Origin: an uncultured Ectothiorhodospiraceae bacterium
GTDB taxonomy: Bacteria > Pseudomonadota > Gammaproteobacteria > Nitrococcales > Nitrococcaceae
DNA length: 40,218 bases
Reading direction: 5' to 3'
Assembly: GCA_913055565.1 (NCBI GenBank)
Contig: CAJXKP010000024.1
Coordinates: 1 to 40,218 of the forward strand
Shown here: positions 1 to 7,495 of the stretch, piece after piece
How the letters are laid out: each line of letters opens with the position of its first letter
Numbering within the stretch: the stretch's first letter is position 1
Position numbers and translations under genes: made by a program
Notes under the pieces: model-generated
What the model saw: only the letters and a program-made list of their open reading frames with translations
Database searches by the model: none
Told to the model about the DNA's origin: nothing

Positions 1-676
1 GAGCCGCGAGGTCCGTTAGCCTACTCGCGTCGAAGGGTCGTTGATCTGTCAGCGTGGCATAAAAGCCGTTGACGGCGTCGGTGAGCATGACTGGGTCGAC
101 CGTCACAAGCACCGTAGCGGTGGCTAGCACAAATCCGCCGCGATCCGCCGCGCCGCGCCACACCTGGCTGGTGCCCGCGATCTTGCGCCCCTGGAGATGG
201 ATGTCATAGCGCCCGGCGCAGAAGGCGCCGGTTACCTCGCCGACCTCAGGGGCGTAGCCCAAATCCGTGAGCGCAGCCGTCAGTAGCCCGGCGAGCGCGC
301 GGTAGACGGTCTCGATGGAAGCGGCTGCCGGCGACGGGCGTGGCAGCGCCATGGCAAATTGGGCGGTGCCACTACCGATGGGAAACGCGCTGCCACCGCA
401 ATGACGCGTCGTGACCGGCCAGCCCGCCTCGGCGGAGGCCGCCGCGGCGGCATGGAAGCGCGGGTGGCGGGCATCGCTGGGTGGCACCATGAGGGCGGAA
501 CGGCTCGTGGACCAGCACCACAGCGTCGGTGGCCGCTCGGCGCGGCCGACGCGGCGCCCCAGAGTGCCTTGCTCGGTCACCGCCGCCGCGGGGGTTAGCG
601 GTTGCTGTGCGGCCGTGAAGGCCAGACCTGGAATCGCGTCCTGGCAACGTACGCGCTTGGCTAAGCACCGCCGCAA
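1..676 (-). CDS. Lipoate-protein ligase-like protein, C-terminus cut by window edge
   Basis: An open frame of about 225 codons runs off the left edge without a stop. The product resembles the LplA/LipM-type lipoate ligase and acyltransferase family, which attaches lipoate or octanoate to lipoyl domains. The visible hallmarks are a variant of the RRxxGGG substrate loop (VTTRHCGGSAFP) followed by GSGTAQFAMALP, then GAFCAGRYDI and the segment QGRKIAGTSQVWR, whose lysine matches the catalytic lysine of the family. It directly follows the lipoyl-carrier gene, so a role in lipoylating that carrier is a natural inference. There is no ATG near the beginning. A TTG at 676 is my best start, and another TTG at 712 would overlap the upstream gene. 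The first residue of the GGG-type motif region is divergent, so activity is not certain. Confidence 0.68.
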   Translation of the reverse strand, partial: MRRCLAKRVRCQDAIPGLAFTAAQQPLTPAAAVTEQGTLGRRVGRAERPPTLWCWSTSRSALMVPPSDARHPRFHAAAAASAEAGWPVTTRHCGGSAFPIGSGTAQFAMALPRPSPAAASIETVYRALAGLLTAALTDLGYAPEVGEVTGAFCAGRYDIHLQGRKIAGTSQVWRGAADRGGFVLATATVLVTVDPVMLTDAVNGFYATLTDQRPFDASRLTDLAA

Positions 677-689
677 GCGGCCGGACGCG

Positions 690-944
690 TCATCCCATGG
701 CGATGTAACCAATGACGGTCCCCGGCTGAACGACACCATCCTGCGGTACCGCAATGGTTAATGTCCCCGCGGCGGGGGCGACCACGTCGTAAGTGCTTTT
801 CTCGACCGCGACCTCGGCGATGGTAGCGCCTTGCTCGACTTGCGCGCCGTCCTCACAAAACCAGTTGGCGATCACGCCCTCCTCGGTCTCGCTCGGATCC
901 CAGAGATCGTTGGGCACGCGTACCTGGATACGTCCACTAGCCAT
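690..944 (-). CDS. Free-standing lipoyl (biotinyl/lipoyl-attachment) domain carrier protein
   Basis: An 84-residue protein that is almost entirely one lipoyl domain. Lys49 in the segment AVEKSTYDV sits at the hairpin turn where lipoate is attached, and the flanking strands (EEGVIANWF, GTLTIAVPQDG, GTVIGYI) follow the usual lipoyl fold. In 2-oxoacid dehydrogenase complexes this domain is normally the N-terminus of a 400-residue E2 acyltransferase; here no peripheral-subunit-binding or catalytic domain follows, because the frame ends at a TGA and a lipoate-ligase-like gene comes next. It starts 3 nt after the E1 beta gene, so the two are surely co-transcribed. It probably accepts the acyl or hydroxyethyl group from the E1 component. 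Either the E2 core is encoded elsewhere or the carrier serves another acceptor enzyme. Confidence 0.88.
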   Translation of the reverse strand: MASGRIQVRVPNDLWDPSETEEGVIANWFCEDGAQVEQGATIAEVAVEKSTYDVVAPAAGTLTIAVPQDGVVQPGTVIGYIAMG

Positions 945-947
945 GGC

Positions 948-1964
948 TTACCCCCTCCCGGTGGTGTGTCGGGCCGCGCTGGCAATACGTTCGGCATTGG
1001 GCAGCATGGCGTCCTCCATGGGGCGGCTGTAGGGCACGGGGATGTCCGGCATCGCCACGCGTTGCGGGGGCCCCTTGAGGTAGTCGGGATGGGCTTCGAC
1101 CACGGAGGTGATGACCTCGCTGGTCAACCCGTAACTGCGGTAATCCTCATCGGCGACCACGAGATGGCCGGTACGCTTGACGGACTCGATAACCGTGTCA
1201 CGGTCCAGCGGGACTAGGGTCCTGAGGTCGATGACCTCGGCCTCGATGCCCTCTGTCGCCAGTTCCTCCGCCGCCGCCAGAGCGCCGTGCACCGTCATGC
1301 TAATGGCGACGATGGTCACGTCTCGACCGGAGCGCACGGTGCGCGCCTCGCCGAACGGGATGGTGTAGCTCTCTTCCGGTACTTCGGTGGCCGCACCTGC
1401 CGGTGATGCCATCCAGACTAGGCCCTGCAGGCCCTTGTGGAACATATAGACCACCGGGTTATCGTCGCGAATCGCTGTGGTCAGCAAGCCCTTGGCGTCG
1501 TAGGCGTTGGACGGCGCGACGACCTTGAGGCCCGGCAGGTGGGCGAAGGTGGCGTGCAGTGCCTGGGAATGCTGGGCGGCGTCGTTGTAGCCACCGCCGG
1601 TGCCGGTCATTAAGACCATCGGCACTTTACAATTGCCGGCCGAGAAATAGGTGTTCTTGGCCGCTAGGTTGTAGACGGCGTTCATGCAGACGCCGATGAA
1701 ATCCACGAACATCAGCTCGACGATGGGGCGCATGCCGCTCATCGCCGCGCCGACGCCGGCACCGATGAAGCCGGTCTCCGAGATGGGCGTATCGCGCACG
1801 CGCTCCTCGCCGAACTCCTCCAGTAGGCCGAGGGTGGAATCGAATACGCCCTCAAAGGCGCCCACGTCCTCGCCCATGACGAACGTTTGCGGATCGGCGC
1901 GCATCTCCTGAGCGATGGCCTCGCTCATGGCCCGGGATACGGTCAGTTTGCGGCTGCTTGGCAT
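948..1964 (-). CDS. 2-oxoacid/acetoin dehydrogenase E1 component, beta subunit
   Basis: A 338-residue protein with the transketolase pyrimidine-binding domain first (MGEDVGAFEGVF, DTPISETGFIGAGVGAA) and the transketolase C-terminal domain after about residue 200. This is the normal architecture and length of AcoB/PdhB-type E1 beta subunits. With E1 alpha it forms a heterotetramer that uses thiamine diphosphate to decarboxylate or cleave the substrate and reductively acylate a lipoyl arm. The start is supported by a GGAGGT Shine-Dalgarno site 7 nt upstream of the ATG. The AcoR-like activator nearby favours acetoin or a related diketone or 2-oxoacid as substrate, but the sequence alone does not decide between acetoin, pyruvate and branched-chain types. 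Confidence 0.93.
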   Translation of the reverse strand: MPSSRKLTVSRAMSEAIAQEMRADPQTFVMGEDVGAFEGVFDSTLGLLEEFGEERVRDTPISETGFIGAGVGAAMSGMRPIVELMFVDFIGVCMNAVYNLAAKNTYFSAGNCKVPMVLMTGTGGGYNDAAQHSQALHATFAHLPGLKVVAPSNAYDAKGLLTTAIRDDNPVVYMFHKGLQGLVWMASPAGAATEVPEESYTIPFGEARTVRSGRDVTIVAISMTVHGALAAAEELATEGIEAEVIDLRTLVPLDRDTVIESVKRTGHLVVADEDYRSYGLTSEVITSVVEAHPDYLKGPPQRVAMPDIPVPYSRPMEDAMLPNAERIASAARHTTGRG

Positions 1965-2013
1965 GGTTCATACCTCCGTTAATCTAGCGGCGCCGCGGCG
2001 CGCGTCGTTTGGG

Positions 2014-3000
2014 TCATACGAAGACGTGCTCGAGTGCGGCCTCGGGCGCTGGCTCGGGCGATTTCCTGGCAAAGGCGTAGGCGGCGTCGACCTCCTCGCG
2101 GCAGCGCTGGGCGATCGCTTCTAGATCGCTGCTGTCGGTTATTTGATTGTCCATGAGGTAGTGGTAGAGACGGTCGATGGGGTCCTTGGCCTTAAGGCCC
2201 TTGACCTCGTCTTTTGGCCGGTAGATCTCCGGGTCGCCTTGGAAGTGGCCGTAATAGCGGTAGGTCTCAACCTCGATAAGCGTCGGTCCCTGGCCGGCCC
2301 GCGCCCGGGCGACGGCGTCGGCGGCGGCGTCGTACAAGGTCAGTACGTCGTTGTTTTCGATGCGCACCCCCGGCATGGCGTAGCCAGGCGCCCGGATGGC
2401 GTTGTCCGCAACGGCGGTGGATTTGCTTTTCGGTACGGAAATGCCCCAACTGTTGTCCTCGATGATGAAGACAACGGGCAGCTGCCAAACGCCGGCTAGG
2501 TTGAGGGCCTCATGGAAGCCGCCCTGGTTCGGGGCCCCTTCGCCGACGTAGCTCACCGCAATCGCGTCCCGGCCGTTCATGCGTGCTCCCAGTGCCGCCC
2601 CGACGGCTGGTGGCGCGCCTTCGGCGATAATGCCGCTGCACACGAAGTTAACGGCCGGATCGAACAGGTGCATGTGGCCACCGCGGCCGCCGCCGAGGCC
2701 GTCGACCCGGCCGAAGATCTCGGCGGTCATGCGGTTGAGGTCGACGCCCTTGGCGATGGCGACGTGATGGGGCCGGTGGGGCGCGGTGACCGTGTCGTCG
2801 TTGCGTAGGTGGACGCAGACACCGGCGGCACACGGTTCCTGGCCGGCGGCGAGGTGCATCTCGCCGGGGACGAGCCCGGCGCCGATATCGAATTTGGGCT
2901 TTTTACCCTCCATGTAGACGGTTGCCATGGTGTCCTCGTAGTAGCGCGCCTTTACCATGGCGGCGTACATCCACAACAGATCGTCTTTGGTGGCGCTCAT
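2014..3000 (-). CDS. 2-oxoacid/acetoin dehydrogenase E1 component, alpha subunit
   Basis: A 328-residue E1 alpha subunit of the dehydrogenase E1 family. The thiamine-diphosphate and magnesium motif appears as GEGAPNQG (residues 153-160), with the terminal asparagine in EDNSWG (Asn183). The usual GDG is GEG here. GGRGGHMHLFDP near residue 104 and YRYYGHFQGDP near the end of the phosphorylation-loop region are also typical. I choose the ATG at 3000 because a GAGGAG site lies 9 nt before it; an upstream in-frame start at 3039 has no such site. It lies upstream of E1 beta (49 nt gap) and downstream of the exported TIM-barrel gene, from which it is separated by a perfect hairpin. Confidence 0.93.
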   Translation of the reverse strand: MSATKDDLLWMYAAMVKARYYEDTMATVYMEGKKPKFDIGAGLVPGEMHLAAGQEPCAAGVCVHLRNDDTVTAPHRPHHVAIAKGVDLNRMTAEIFGRVDGLGGGRGGHMHLFDPAVNFVCSGIIAEGAPPAVGAALGARMNGRDAIAVSYVGEGAPNQGGFHEALNLAGVWQLPVVFIIEDNSWGISVPKSKSTAVADNAIRAPGYAMPGVRIENNDVLTLYDAAADAVARARAGQGPTLIEVETYRYYGHFQGDPEIYRPKDEVKGLKAKDPIDRLYHYLMDNQITDSSDLEAIAQRCREEVDAAYAFARKSPEPAPEAALEHVFV

Positions 3001-3073
3001 TTGGCGTGTCTCCTCGGTCGTTGAAGCCAGTCCCCGCATTGGTCCCTAGTTGGCGACCGTCGGGCAGGGGCCT

Positions 3074-3097
3074 ACACCGGCGGTGGTCCGCCGGTGT
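3074..3097 (-). other. Perfect intercistronic hairpin
   Basis: ACACCGGCGG, a four-base loop TGGT, then CCGCCGGTGT: a 10 bp perfect GC-rich stem between the stop of the TIM-barrel gene and the start of E1 alpha. No U-run follows in the minus-strand direction. It is therefore better read as an mRNA-processing or stability element, or a leaky attenuator, than as a classic intrinsic terminator. Confidence 0.6.
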
Positions 3098-3116
3098 CGG
3101 TCGGTCAGTGGTCGAC

Positions 3117-4091
3117 CTACTGCTTGGCTTCCTTGAGGATCTTAGCCGTCGACCTATGCACCCGCGGATACGCGGCGTCCATCGGCACGCGCCGATATTC
3201 CTCGGACAGGATCTCGTTGCCCCAGGGGCCGTGGAAGCCCGCCTCGCCGAGGGCGTTGATTAGGCCCACGAGGTCGAATTCACCGTTACCGGGAATGCGC
3301 CGCAGATTCACGGTCCGCTCGATGAAGCCGATATAGGGGCTGTCGATATCGGTGAAGCCGTCGTTCAATTCCGCCGCGACGATGTCGTCGGCGTCGAGGT
3401 TGCTGATCGCCTCGTAGGTGTAGCCCTCCATGTGATTGACGTGCCAGGCATCGACGAACAAGCCGCACTGACTGTCGTCGCCGATCCAGGACATAGCCTC
3501 TTCGAGTGTGTCTGAGTTGACATCGGGTGGCAGTATCTCCATGGCAATCGTGGTGCCGTGCTTCTGACCCTCCTGGCAAAGCTGGGCGAAGCGCTGCTTA
3601 AGCTGCTCCGTCGGCACGGGGTAGCCAAAGATATTGCCCACCTTGATATGGTCGGCATCGAGGGCCTTGGCGGCATCCATCAATAGGCTACGGGTCTCCT
3701 TCTCCGCCTGGCGGCGATAGTCGTCCTTCGGCAGCATCCATTTCGTCAGGAACTCAAGCTCGACGTACTCCATGTCGTTGGCCTCAAGGACATCGGCCAT
3801 CCATTGCAGACGCTCTTTGCGCGTATCTCCCTCGGCCTCATTCTCGAGCACGTACTGCAGGCTTTGGTGAAAGATGCCGATGCCCTCGAAGCCGGCGTCG
3901 GCGAGATTCTCGACGCGCCGCTCGAATGGCCAGGGGCTCCACATGCGCCCCGTAAAGGGCTTCACATCGCCAGCGTGCATCCAATAGGACGCTATCTGGT
4001 CGTGATAGGCGTCGTGATCGGCAGCTACCACCGGCGCGCCGGTGCACAGCAGCGCGACGGACGCGAAGACACTTGCGGTTAGGGTTCTCAT
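3117..4091 (-). CDS. Exported sugar-phosphate isomerase/epimerase-like TIM-barrel protein
   Basis: A 324-residue protein. Residues 1-23 form a Sec signal peptide ending AAA-like at VVAAD, so the product should be periplasmic. The rest matches the xylose-isomerase-like TIM barrel (AP-endonuclease 2 / sugar isomerase-epimerase superfamily), with likely metal ligands in the strands ending AMEILPPD, GLFVDAWHVNHMEG, VAAELNDG and GPWGNEILSEE. These supply the Glu, Asp, His and Glu expected in this fold. It is the first gene after the sigma-54 promoter at 4202-4217 and precedes the E1 alpha gene, so it is likely expressed with the dehydrogenase. An exported isomerase suggests the pathway substrate is processed before uptake, but the substrate is not recognisable. 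Confidence 0.8.
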   Translation of the reverse strand: MRTLTASVFASVALLCTGAPVVAADHDAYHDQIASYWMHAGDVKPFTGRMWSPWPFERRVENLADAGFEGIGIFHQSLQYVLENEAEGDTRKERLQWMADVLEANDMEYVELEFLTKWMLPKDDYRRQAEKETRSLLMDAAKALDADHIKVGNIFGYPVPTEQLKQRFAQLCQEGQKHGTTIAMEILPPDVNSDTLEEAMSWIGDDSQCGLFVDAWHVNHMEGYTYEAISNLDADDIVAAELNDGFTDIDSPYIGFIERTVNLRRIPGNGEFDLVGLINALGEAGFHGPWGNEILSEEYRRVPMDAAYPRVHRSTAKILKEAKQ

Positions 4092-4201
4092 CGCTACCTC
4101 CTCATCGAGGAAAAACGTTCAATCATCCAGGGTTGTTTTGGTGTAGGCCCTGGTGTCGTTTGGTACCGGCGTTCGCGTGTCGTCGCCGGTATCCGATGTA
4201 T

Positions 4202-4217
4202 TGCAGCGGACGTGCCA
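4202..4217 (-). promoter_or_regulatory. Sigma-54 (-24/-12) promoter of the dehydrogenase operon
   Basis: Read on the minus strand this is TGGCACGTCCGCTGCA. It matches the sigma-54 consensus TGGCAC-N5-TTGCA at every defined position but one (C for the first T of TTGC), with the required GG-to-GC spacing. It lies about 110 nt upstream of the TIM-barrel gene and points into the operon. The divergent gene encodes a sigma-54 activator. Confidence 0.85.
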
Positions 4218-4246
4218 ATCCTGTTGCGGCGACGGAAAAAGGTTTA

Positions 4247-4259
4247 TAAGTAATTGATT
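4247..4259 (-). promoter_or_regulatory. Predicted IHF binding site between sigma-54 promoter and enhancers
   Basis: The minus strand reads AATCAATTACTTA, a full match to the IHF consensus WATCAR-N4-TTR. It sits in an AT-rich patch between the -24 element and the palindromic enhancers, which is where a DNA-bending site is expected in sigma-54 systems. Confidence 0.7.
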
Positions 4260-4338
4260 TATAAATTTTTTATCGGCGTGATTCGGCGATTGGCACCAAC
4301 CTCACCGGCGTTACCGAGTGGGGTACAGCTGTTAGAGC

Positions 4339-4379
4339 CGTTACAGACGTACGGCGGGGTTTTTGTTACACTTGTAACG
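4339..4379. promoter_or_regulatory. Paired upstream activator sites for the AcoR-like regulator
   Basis: The proximal copy at 4339-4354 reads CGTTACAGACGTACGG. The distal copy at 4364-4379 reads TGTTACACTTGTAACG and is a near-perfect palindrome. Their starts are 25 nt apart and they lie 120-160 nt upstream of the sigma-54 promoter. The same palindrome recurs at 7291-7306 in front of another sigma-54 promoter, which supports a shared binding protein. These sites are probably bound by the Fis-type helix-turn-helix of the neighbouring activator. Confidence 0.72.
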
Positions 4380-4537
4380 CGTTTAGAACAATTTTTGCTT
4401 TGGCATCGGGGGTGGTGTAGTACTAGGGGGAAGTAGCTGGTTCATCCGTGCTAAAGCGTTACAACAACAACGAGCGGCACGGTGGGTGTCTTGAAGCAAT
4501 TGGCCTGCTGGTAGCGCTAGGCCAGAGGAGGAGTCCG

Positions 4538-6496
4538 ATGGGGGGTGTCGTCGAGCATCACCACGTGCGCCACGTCCTCAATGAGGTCCACGGCCGAGCG
4601 TCCGGCGCCGTTCCCGAGGTTATTCACCGCTCCTGGCGCCGGTGCCTGGAAGACTACGCACTCGATCCCAGCCATCGCGCGGCGGCACCGCTGGTGTCGC
4701 AGCAGTGCCTGCGCGAGCATCGCGAGCGGGTCGAGGCGCTGTTGGGCGTCGCGCGAGCTGGTCTGGAGCAGCTCTACAGCCATGTCGCGCCCCACGGCTA
4801 TGCCTTGTTACTTAGCGATGATCGCGGCATTGCCGTCGATTATTTGGGCGATCTGCCCGCCAGCTCGGCGCGGCGTACCGCGCTGTACCTCGGTGCTGAC
4901 TGGAGCGAGCCGCATTCCGGGACCTCGGCCGTCGGTACCTGCCTCGCCGAGGGGCAGGCGTTGACTTGCCACGGCGCGGATCATTTCTACGTTGGCAACA
5001 TCGGGCTCACCTGCACCTCGGCGCCGCTGTTTGGGCCGGACGGCGCCGTGATGGCGGCCCTCGATGTCTCCGCGGCGCGCGCCGTTGCCGACCGCAGCAG
5101 CCAGAACTTCGCGCTCCAGCTGGTGTTGCTCTACGCGCGCATGATCGAGGATGCCTATTTCCTGCGCTGTTACCGCGACCATCCGATACTGCGGTTTAGC
5201 CGCTCGCGTGAGATGGTCCAGCTCAACGGCGAGTACCTTGTCGCGTTGGCCGATGACGGTACGGTGGCGGCGGCCAATACGCGCGCCCGTGCGCTGATCA
5301 CCAGCGAGGGCGGTATGGATGGCCCTGGGCGTACCCCGGAGCAACACGCCATTACCGAGCTATTCGATTGCGACTTGGATGATGTTTTAAGCATCCCGAC
5401 GGCGACCGATGATGCCACGCGCGCCTTTCGCATGTTGCCGTTCGGGGCCATCTATTTCGCCACCCTCATCGAGCCCAAGCGCCCGCGGCATCACGCCGTC
5501 GCATCGCCGACCGCGGAAACCGATCCCGCACCGGCGCTGGACGCGCTCGGTGGTGATGACCCGACCATGCGCAAGACCATCGACTACGCCAAGCGTTTGC
5601 GCAACGAGCCGGTCAATCTGCTCATCGTCGGTGAGACGGGTACGGGCAAGGAGTGCGTCGCGCGCGCGGTTCATGACAGCAGTGAGCGCTCCGATCACAA
5701 CTTTATCGCCGTCAATTGCGCCGCGATCCCCGAGTCGTTGATCGAGAGCGAGCTCTTTGGCTATCGCCCCGGCACGTTTACCGGGGCACGCAACAAGGGC
5801 ATGACTGGTTTGATCCAGCAGGCCGACGGCGGCACGCTGTTGCTCGACGAGATCGGCGATATGCCGCTTAACCTCCAGACGCGCCTGCTTCGAGCGCTTG
5901 CTGAGAACGCCATCATGCCCCTCGGTGCGGAGCGCCCAATACCGGTTGATTTGCGTGTTATCGCGGCGACTCACCAAAGCCTCCATGAGCTCATCCGTCA
6001 GGGGCAATTCCGCGAGGATCTGTATTACCGCCTGGACGGGGCGACCTTGCACGTGCCGCCAGTGCGTTGCCGTGCCGATAGCGAATACATCATCCGGTCG
6101 GTTTTCGATGCCCTCTGCCGGGAGCGCGGCGTTCGCCTTGTCATACGCGGCGACGCCATGAGCGCGTTGCTGGCCCATGATTGGCCCGGCAACATCCGGG
6201 AGCTGGGTAATGCTCTGCGCTTTGCCATTGCCACGCGGCAAGGCGATGAGATTCGCATCGACGATCTGCCCGATGAGTGCCGGGCAGGTGCGCACACCGA
6301 GGTTCGCCGTACGGCCCCGGCGCCGGCTTCGGCGAACGGGGCACATGCCGATCATCACGGCGACGAATTGCAGGATCTGCTGCGGCGGTATCGTTGGAAC
6401 GTCGCCCAGGTGGCCCGCGTCCTTGGGGTCTCGCGCCCCACGGTCTATCGGCGCATGCGCCACCGCGGCATCGTACCGCCGCATTTACGGGAGTGA
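4538..6496 (+). CDS. AcoR-like sigma-54-dependent transcriptional activator
   Basis: A 652-residue enhancer-binding protein. The N-terminal half contains a GAF-type sensor region (about residues 45-190, with HSGTSAVGTCLAEG and LTCTSAPLFGPDG) as in AcoR/AcxR regulators of acetoin, acetone and related pathways. A AAA+ domain follows, with Walker A GETGTGKE (365-372) and Walker B TLLLDEIGD, and a C-terminal Fis-type helix-turn-helix (VAQVARVLGVSRPTVYRRM). The sigma-54 contact loop reads GTFTGA (412-417), not the usual GAFTGA. An AGGAGG site precedes the ATG at 4538 by 6-7 nt, so I prefer it to the start at 4448. Divergence from a sigma-54-controlled dehydrogenase operon makes it the operon's activator, probably sensing the substrate. 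Confidence 0.92.
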   Translation: MGGVVEHHHVRHVLNEVHGRASGAVPEVIHRSWRRCLEDYALDPSHRAAAPLVSQQCLREHRERVEALLGVARAGLEQLYSHVAPHGYALLLSDDRGIAVDYLGDLPASSARRTALYLGADWSEPHSGTSAVGTCLAEGQALTCHGADHFYVGNIGLTCTSAPLFGPDGAVMAALDVSAARAVADRSSQNFALQLVLLYARMIEDAYFLRCYRDHPILRFSRSREMVQLNGEYLVALADDGTVAAANTRARALITSEGGMDGPGRTPEQHAITELFDCDLDDVLSIPTATDDATRAFRMLPFGAIYFATLIEPKRPRHHAVASPTAETDPAPALDALGGDDPTMRKTIDYAKRLRNEPVNLLIVGETGTGKECVARAVHDSSERSDHNFIAVNCAAIPESLIESELFGYRPGTFTGARNKGMTGLIQQADGGTLLLDEIGDMPLNLQTRLLRALAENAIMPLGAERPIPVDLRVIAATHQSLHELIRQGQFREDLYYRLDGATLHVPPVRCRADSEYIIRSVFDALCRERGVRLVIRGDAMSALLAHDWPGNIRELGNALRFAIATRQGDEIRIDDLPDECRAGAHTEVRRTAPAPASANGAHADHHGDELQDLLRRYRWNVAQVARVLGVSRPTVYRRMRHRGIVPPHLRE

Positions 6497-6508
6497 TTGT
6501 CCGATCGC

Positions 6509-6531
6509 GCGGTGCCGCTCAAGGGCACCGC
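6509..6531. terminator. Hairpin between convergent genes, possible bidirectional terminator
   Basis: GCGGTGCC, seven-base loop, GGCACCGC: an 8 bp perfect stem in the 51 nt between the stop of the activator gene and the stop of the convergent SRPBCC gene. Neither side has a strong T-run, so terminator function is inferred from position and structure only. Confidence 0.5.
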
Positions 6532-6547
6532 TCAAGTTCTCCGGAGC

Positions 6548-7060
6548 CTAGGGGGACTTATTCGACGATGGCCGGTGCTCGGTGACGAGCTCATCAAGAC
6601 CGGCGGCGAACAGGCCGCGTAGCGTTTCTTGGACCTTGCCCGCATCGCCTGTCGGGCGGTAAGTCGCCGACCAAACGACCCGGCTGGTTGAGCCCAGCGG
6701 GATAACGCGTACCGTGCCCACGTAGTCGGTAAACGGTAGCGGGTTGGGATCCTCCACGCGATAGCGATACCGGTAGCGTCGCAGGTCGTACGTCATCAAG
6801 GTTTCAACGAACTCGGCGCCGTCGTTGAGGGTGATGCGACGTTGGCGGCCGTCGGCGGCCATGGTCGATGCCCTGATGGCGGGGTGCCAATCGGCGAGGG
6901 CGAAGAAACCGCCCATGCGTTGCCATAGTGGTTCCGCAGCTGTGGCGATATCGCGGTGGACGCGGGCCATGGCTCGTTCGGGCTCAGCCCATGCGCTGAT
7001 GGGAACGAGGGCGGTAACTAGGCATGTTATGGCTATCTTAGTCCAACCTTGTCTCATCAT
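6548..7060 (-). CDS. Secreted SRPBCC-family (polyketide cyclase/START-like) protein
   Basis: A 170-residue protein with an N-terminal signal peptide (hydrophobic stretch about residues 8-22, cleavage likely after AWA). A START-like SRPBCC fold follows, recognisable from AAEPLWQRMGGFFALADWHPAI, a typical SRPBCC segment, and the strand-rich RYRYRVEDPNPLPFTDYVG. Members of this family bind small hydrophobic ligands or act as cyclases. A GAGGGGAG site precedes the double ATG (7060 or 7057). Upstream lie a sigma-54 promoter, an IHF site and a palindrome identical in core to the enhancers of the dehydrogenase operon. It therefore probably belongs to the same regulon and may handle the same substrate in the periplasm. 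Confidence 0.82.
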   Translation of the reverse strand: MMRQGWTKIAITCLVTALVPISAWAEPERAMARVHRDIATAAEPLWQRMGGFFALADWHPAIRASTMAADGRQRRITLNDGAEFVETLMTYDLRRYRYRYRVEDPNPLPFTDYVGTVRVIPLGSTSRVVWSATYRPTGDAGKVQETLRGLFAAGLDELVTEHRPSSNKSP

Positions 7061-7174
7061 CGCTCTCCCCTCGACTGCCGGCTCGTTATATTACCGATGC
7101 GGTTACCAAACAGGCGGCGCTGGCGCTCCGGTAGCCGGTTGAACCGGTACGCTTCGCCGTCTGGTGGTAAAACT

Positions 7175-7190
7175 CGCAACTTGCGTGCCG
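7175..7190 (-). promoter_or_regulatory. Sigma-54 promoter of the SRPBCC gene
   Basis: The minus strand reads CGGCACGCAAGTTGCG. The GGCAC-N5-TTGC core is intact with correct spacing; only the outermost T and A of the consensus differ. It lies about 115 nt upstream of the SRPBCC start. Confidence 0.8.
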
Positions 7191-7217
7191 ACACCGGAGT
7201 TTGTGGTTTATGATCAG

Positions 7218-7230
7218 TTAAAGCCCTGAT
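7218..7230 (-). promoter_or_regulatory. Predicted IHF site upstream of the SRPBCC promoter
   Basis: The minus strand reads TATCAGGGCTTTA, a full match to WATCAR-N4-TTR, placed between the -24 element and the palindrome at 7291. It is next to an A/T-rich run at about 7230-7258. Confidence 0.65.
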
Positions 7231-7290
7231 AAAAATGAAAAATAAGCCTTTTTTTAGAGACGAATACGACATCACAGCGACAGCGCGGCA

Positions 7291-7306
7291 CGTTACACCT
7301 GTAACG
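7291..7306. promoter_or_regulatory. Upstream activator palindrome of the SRPBCC promoter
   Basis: CGTTACACCTGTAACG is a perfect dyad, with 7 bp arms around CC. It shares the GTTACA-N2-TGTAAC core with the site at 4364-4379. A half-site CGTAACG follows at 7319-7325. The flanking interval 7061-7495 holds no gene. Confidence 0.72.
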
Positions 7307-7495
7307 CCCCTAATCGCTCGTAACGCCTAGGCGTGACAGTTGTTTCCCTGTTGCTCCGATAGGGGGTGGGCGCGTTAGCGGTGGATATGCGGCAGATGGC
7401 GTTGTAATCAGCGCGCCCAGCGGCGCGTACGGTGACGCTGTCGCCAGGGGACGGCGACCCCTGTGGGCCGCGGCTCGCGCCGGTTCACTCAGGGC

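Noticed and set aside
7057-7275. 72-residue minus-strand frame upstream of the SRPBCC gene
   Set aside because: It covers the sigma-54 promoter and IHF site and has no family similarity.
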